This document shows positions 44,701 through 47,332 of a stretch of DNA of 47,332 nucleotides, piece by piece. This DNA comes from Jaenimonas drosophilae. Its lineage: Eukaryota > Euglenozoa > Kinetoplastea > Trypanosomatida > Trypanosomatidae. Within the stretch, counting starts at the first letter, position 1; the number at the start of each line of letters is the position of its first letter. The stretch is from NCBI GenBank assembly GCA_030849065.1, contig JASAON010001526.1, positions 1 to 47,332 of the forward strand. Reading direction: 5' to 3'. Under the pieces are notes generated by a model. It made no database searches and had not been told where the DNA came from. It saw nothing but the letters and a program-made list of their open reading frames with translations. The translations under genes and the position numbers were made by a program.

Positions 44701-45813
44701 CCACGCCTGAGTGTCATTCACCGTTTCCTGGCCCCAGTTGTTGGAGAGCACGGCGGGATCATCATCCATGATCGTGGCGGTGGCGATGGACATGAGGCGG
44801 AAGTCGGAGCTCGTTACTTGAAGGGCGGGGGTGCAGAGGAGCTGCGCGTTGAGACGTACAGCAAAGTAGCCAAGACCCTCGGTGCTGCCAAAGATGCTGT
44901 GTCGAGGTGAGGGTGTAGCAACGCTCCTCTTCGTGAGGCCCAACTCGGGTAGCACCATGGGGAAGGTGAAGAAGATGATGTTCAGCATGGTGGGCATCTC
45001 AGTCCACATCATGGGGTAGGGCACGCGGTCGCGCTGTCCCTGGAGTACTTCATCAAAGACGTCAAAGAGGGGGTCCGTGCTGAAGCGGTGCTCCATCATT
45101 TGCTCCACGTCGGGGTGCACGGCCTTCTCCCACACCTGCAGTGGCTCTGCATAGCGGTACGTGTGAGGGTCAAGCACGTACACTGCATTCATGCTTTGGT
45201 TGATGCTGTAGCCTCCGGCCAAGTCGTGCATGGAAGGGGAGGTTGGGTCAGCATGCACGCAGAGGGCCGTTTCCTTGTGGGTGAAGGAGCCCACCCCGGT
45301 TGATCGGTACACGGCGTGTTCGTCAAAGTTGTCAAGCAGGGCACAAATGGCGCCGAGAACGCTGGGCCCGACGTTGGGCCGTCCAAAGTCATAAGTACGG
45401 TTCTGATGGAGTGCGGCGTAGATGAGCCCCATGGTGAGGATGCGCTGGGACTCCATGGCGATCATGCTGTTGACGAGCTGCATGGTGAGTTTCTGGGTTG
45501 CTTTCCATGTGCCGTACATGACGGTGGTGGTCATCCCGACAGTGAGTTTGGAGATGGCTAGGGCCTCGACAAGGGTGATGATGAAGAAGGGGAGGACGAG
45601 GTACATGCTGATGCCACATAAGCGCCGCTTCCAGCGTCTGCAGCATCGTCGTTTGCTGTTGCAGCGTGTGCTTGTGTTGGTGGAGTCATTGTCATCCCGC
45701 ACCTCGTCGCTTGAGGTGGGAAAGATGGTGCTGCCTGGTGGCTGGTGAACCGAATTGGAATTGGGGTTGGTGAGAGGGTTGTCGTCGGACCCACGCACTC
45801 CGAGAGGCTCCAT
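41794..45813 (-). CDS. two-pass receptor-like protein with degenerate class III cyclase domain and pseudokinase
   Basis: 1339 residues from the ATG at 45813. The frame runs 142 codons further to a TTG, but it has no other ATG and crosses a C10 tract, so the extension is rejected. Layout: basic cytosolic head (CNSKRRCCRRWKRR), membrane helix ~70-92, ectodomain ~95-450 with NRT and NQS sequons, membrane helix ~453-480, linker, a cyclase-homology domain ~631-841 (ISAVYVEVRHLP; SALAAVRFALALQGQL; VSILVDTNRF; ALGQTFFVASGRDVND), a TPR-like helix pair (~854-888), and a protein-kinase domain ~1030-1339. The cyclase part lacks the metal-binding Asp pair. The kinase part keeps HGDVRPEN, SPEV and SDMYAFGLVLLEVL. 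The VAIK Lys is replaced (LAVLHFI), the Gly-rich loop is absent, and DFG reads YFG. Both domains are probably inactive as enzymes. Likely a plasma- or flagellar-membrane signalling receptor. Confidence 0.8.
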   Translation of the reverse strand: MEPLGVRGSDDNPLTNPNSNSVHQPPGSTIFPTSSDEVRDDNDSTNTSTRCNSKRRCCRRWKRRLCGISMYLVLPFFIITLVEALAISKLTVGMTTTVMYGTWKATQKLTMQLVNSMIAMESQRILTMGLIYAALHQNRTYDFGRPNVGPSVLGAICALLDNFDEHAVYRSTGVGSFTHKETALCVHADPTSPSMHDLAGGYSINQSMNAVYVLDPHTYRYAEPLQVWEKAVHPDVEQMMEHRFSTDPLFDVFDEVLQGQRDRVPYPMMWTEMPTMLNIIFFTFPMVLPELGLTKRSVATPSPRHSIFGSTEGLGYFAVRLNAQLLCTPALQVTSSDFRLMSIATATIMDDDPAVLSNNWGQETVNDTQAWSLMFQQSPVSYLHVSGISDEMAREASRHIRWSQLEHSGSRQVVYMGDRYNRHMMTAWHSTSSSGLSTVMVLVSSLSDSMGIPTYLLIDLVFVGLMLVVVIFSVAMWWVFELLMASPVRALSRSLVHNAQKGRLLLTPSTRSPCCWVLVLTEVDRLEKSYNKAMEQLTAADTYLPPQFTQRRARSSSPSSVQPNERTVLSGDPRSSLAPSTSNNFWHEMLRSIRVISEPNEITFLQHVNDAQPDVDAPPPMLKRFPPGRPQMISAVYVEVRHLPRRHTPPVRVSATQSCTSLRSRDRIRQIHQRDSQHPSRSASTAFATIFLQHVQDLSADYHGIVHAMSPETCVVHFSDSSHRNAYGELASGESALAAVRFALALQGQLRQVRSTIPPVSILVDTNRFDCSSYYSSALGQTFFVASGRDVNDDIGYVLPLIGVKVGLTEETAVLVQHAVRVLPLEALYVGRPEHSEYTLVLYEALPGQVNDAAWKRYQTCFYQAFLCMTAGKYSDALTLFDEAAAVDGLGAELLPASVRLEQQQHNQQSLLNDVWWSAQLDRLTTICVQHILMRDPERHVRRPLTAEYLHLMAVSPAMRSMEYSAPSEDCCDGKRSSKHSHPRRRRAMEDDSIMEREEVHHQRYVAVVPQSQAKFLYARPDVLLDNAGERWTYALRPLSEDAEMSCRAHLAMNSTGTLAVLHFIPFREQHELPKLAEMPLGELNLSVSLPSLHKTEEQLRLASFLFPPQLVQQHGTYVAGVLGYSNSVEGGIVIVSAYCPGGNLREVLQRFGSTMPRKALERLLTVAFLGLHVLHSSGMIHGDVRPENMMVGTDGICRLKGYFGDYALAHRNLMLPLSIYVSPEVADGAMPTAASDMYAFGLVLLEVLGQRPPWVWAHGVKASAEDLEELLQSAGTVPGHANFCAAIREGRLVLQQLDQSQREAFINPLLVQVLDACLVPEAENRFTSSMAIAMLGLF

Positions 45814-47033
45814 GACGTCCCGCAGCCACTCCAGTATGAGCAGGGGGGGGGGAGGAGGAGTAGTGGGTGAGCGACTGGGTGCGAGCTGACAGAGGACTGA
45901 CCTAGGCAGAAAAGCTACCAGAAGATGATGGCAATACACAAACAAGAGAAAGAAAGAAAGGGATACGATTGAATGGCAGCCCACCACGAGGAGTTGGGGT
46001 GCGAAGGTACGCGCACACAACTTGATGCTGTCAGCAACATCAACTGCATTGATGTGGTTGGACTCACACAAAAAAGAAGTGTACTTATCCTCACAGCAGG
46101 TACATCGAAGGAGGTATGTCCTGATCGATATGTACGTGGTGTTGAGGGGATTGGTACATGGAGCGTCAACTGCAAAAACAAAAGAGAGAGGAAGTCGCGA
46201 TGGTATACGGTAGGAAGGTGAGGGATGTGTTAGCTCCAAGGTAAACGAGGTGCACTGCCTCTACTCGTTCGTCGTTGATGGTGAAACGCGAACACGAGTG
46301 AAGTGACGTATAGCACACCCATACACACCATGTATATAGAATACACATACATGAATGCTTTCAAGTGTTGTTGTGTTTTGTCTCTCACTCACTGTGTGTA
46401 GGTATGCAAATGTATATATATACGTACACCAACACAATGTGTTTGTCATCTGTATAGTGTTAGGACTACAAAACGAAGCGATACACAATCAATAAAAAAC
46501 ATGTACTTGCTTGAGATGCCGACGTATATGTATATCTCCAGAGGCACATATGCAACAACATGTGAAAATGAAAAAAAAAAGTTATACAGAGATACCTGCC
46601 AAAGAAGAAGAGAACAAAGACCCCATGCACACCTCAAACAACAGAAGCTAGTAGAACACCAAGCTATCCCAATGACTCTTCTTGTTCTTGCATCCCACCC
46701 CACAACCGTGTAGGCGACCGACACCGAAGGATGCATGACTGGAGAAAGTTATCACAAGGAAAGACGGTTTGTCTCACACACAAAAATACAAGCAACACAC
46801 GCATCCCAGGAAGAAACCAGTCCAAGTTCCAGGACGTCGTAAAGCAAGACGTACTCCTATGCTAGTGACCGCTGTACGAACGAGGAATGCGAACATCAAC
46901 AGAAGAAGCAAAAACAAACAAACAAAAAAAACGTTTTTTGATGCTGCACACCCATCAGTCTATCGTTCCTCTCATACAGACAACAATTATTAGCACAGCA
47001 CTACCAATCAGTCACGCGAAATGCAAAAAAAGG
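45814..47033. other. AT-richer, ORF-free right-end region
   Basis: About 1.2 kb upstream of the leftward array. It has no long frame on either strand, looks richer in A/T than the genes (runs near 46400-46425, 46490-46500, 46565-46580, 46915-46935) and, apart from the receptor gene's splice acceptor, shows no recognised motif. It could be a long 5' spacer or part of a transcription start or strand-switch region bordering the Pol III-like candidate. This is inference. Confidence 0.5.
45829..45861 (-). promoter_or_regulatory. candidate trans-splice acceptor for the receptor pseudokinase gene
   Basis: Minus strand CTACTCCTCCTCC then C10 (45852-45843), first AG in ACTGGAG hereafter at 45830-45829, about 15 bases before the ATG at 45813. 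It decides the start against the upstream TTG. Confidence 0.5.
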
Positions 47034-47194
47034 AAAAAAAAACTACACACATACGGGCCGAGCACCTGCGACGCGCTCCATCAAAGACATCATGGTCATC
47101 TGCTCTCAACGGGATGAGGTGAGTGTGCATCTACTGGTACCATCCGATGACGCTGTGTAAAACACAACCACGGCAACGCCGCAGGGCTCGGCCC
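47034..47194 (-). ncRNA. candidate structured Pol III-type RNA with a closed terminal stem
   Basis: The two ends of a ~140-base segment pair: 47055-47063 with 47186-47194 (9 bp, GGGCCGAGC/GCTCGGCCC), one bulged A at 47064, then 47065-47070 with 47180-47185 (6 bp, CCTGCG/CGCAGG), followed after one mismatch by two more pairs. On the minus strand the 3' end of the stem is followed after 12 bases by T9 (47042-47034) and soon T7, a typical Pol III stop; the plus strand has no such run after the stem. Smaller hairpins are possible inside (TCATC/GATGA at 47096-47117; GTG/CAC around 47155-47165). No tRNA B box, spliced-leader exon, U6, 5S or SRP signature was recognised, so the class is unknown. Confidence 0.4.
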
Positions 47195-47332
47195 ATTCAT
47201 TTACACAACAAAGGCACAAGCAAGCACCGCCAATTGGCACGAAGCAACAACTTAGGGAGAGACGCAGAGAAGAGAGAGGAGGCTAGTACCCACGGACAAC
47301 CGTGAGCACCGCCATGATAGAAAAAGCGGGAG

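Noticed and set aside
45814..46239. 142-codon N-terminal extension of the receptor gene with a hydrophobic segment
   Set aside because: Begins at TTG, has no ATG, and runs through the C10 splice tract.
1..47332. CRISPR arrays, insertion sequences, retroelements, bacterial operon signals
   Set aside because: No spaced direct repeats, transposase or reverse-transcriptase motifs, and the simple repeats are microsatellites in a eukaryotic gene array.

Overview
The window looks like nuclear DNA of a kinetoplastid protist, most likely a free-living bodonid of the Bodo saltans kind. The left edge carries a SUMO whose core is almost trypanosomatid-like. Eleven genes in a row, all uninterrupted by introns, lie on the minus strand. 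Most have a pyrimidine tract followed by a first AG upstream of the ATG, as expected for spliced-leader trans-splicing of a polycistronic transcript read right to left. The species call is inference; no spliced-leader gene, rRNA or tRNA is seen.

Layout from right to left (direction of transcription): an ORF-free right end (45814-47332) with a strong long-range hairpin followed by T-runs, a possible Pol III RNA gene; a two-pass receptor-like protein with a degenerate cyclase domain and a pseudokinase (41794-45813); a 1.6 kb spacer rich in GT and G runs; a small mitochondrial membrane protein (39495-40169); a giant FAM227/FWWh-like protein (31933-38706); a coiled-coil protein (27638-31747); a divergent Beclin-1/ATG6 (25285-27471); WDR17 (20612-24844); a 1606-residue RRM-like/WW-like/RGG protein (14351-19171); a PWWP protein with a C-terminal SRI domain (11350-13890); a 2332-residue helical protein that may be Urb1/Npa1-like (3839-10837); the ER signal peptidase catalytic subunit SEC11 (2817-3476); a Cys-rich type I membrane protein (1574-2386); and the N-terminal part of SUMO (1-320).

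The genes do not form an operon in the metabolic sense: they cover secretion, autophagy, flagellum-associated families, transcription/chromatin and signalling, as is normal for kinetoplastid gene arrays. Trinucleotide repeats (CAA/AAC/ACA and GAT/ATC/TCA families) run through coding sequence and spacers alike and appear as poly-Asn, Gln, Thr, Asp, Ser or His depending on frame. GT/AC repeats, C9-10 runs and an ACGTAC hexamer are confined to spacers.

Starts were checked on the DNA. Several longest open frames begin at TTG, so the first in-frame ATG was used instead (10837, 24844, 27471, 45813). In two other cases an internal ATG fits better (13890, 38706).
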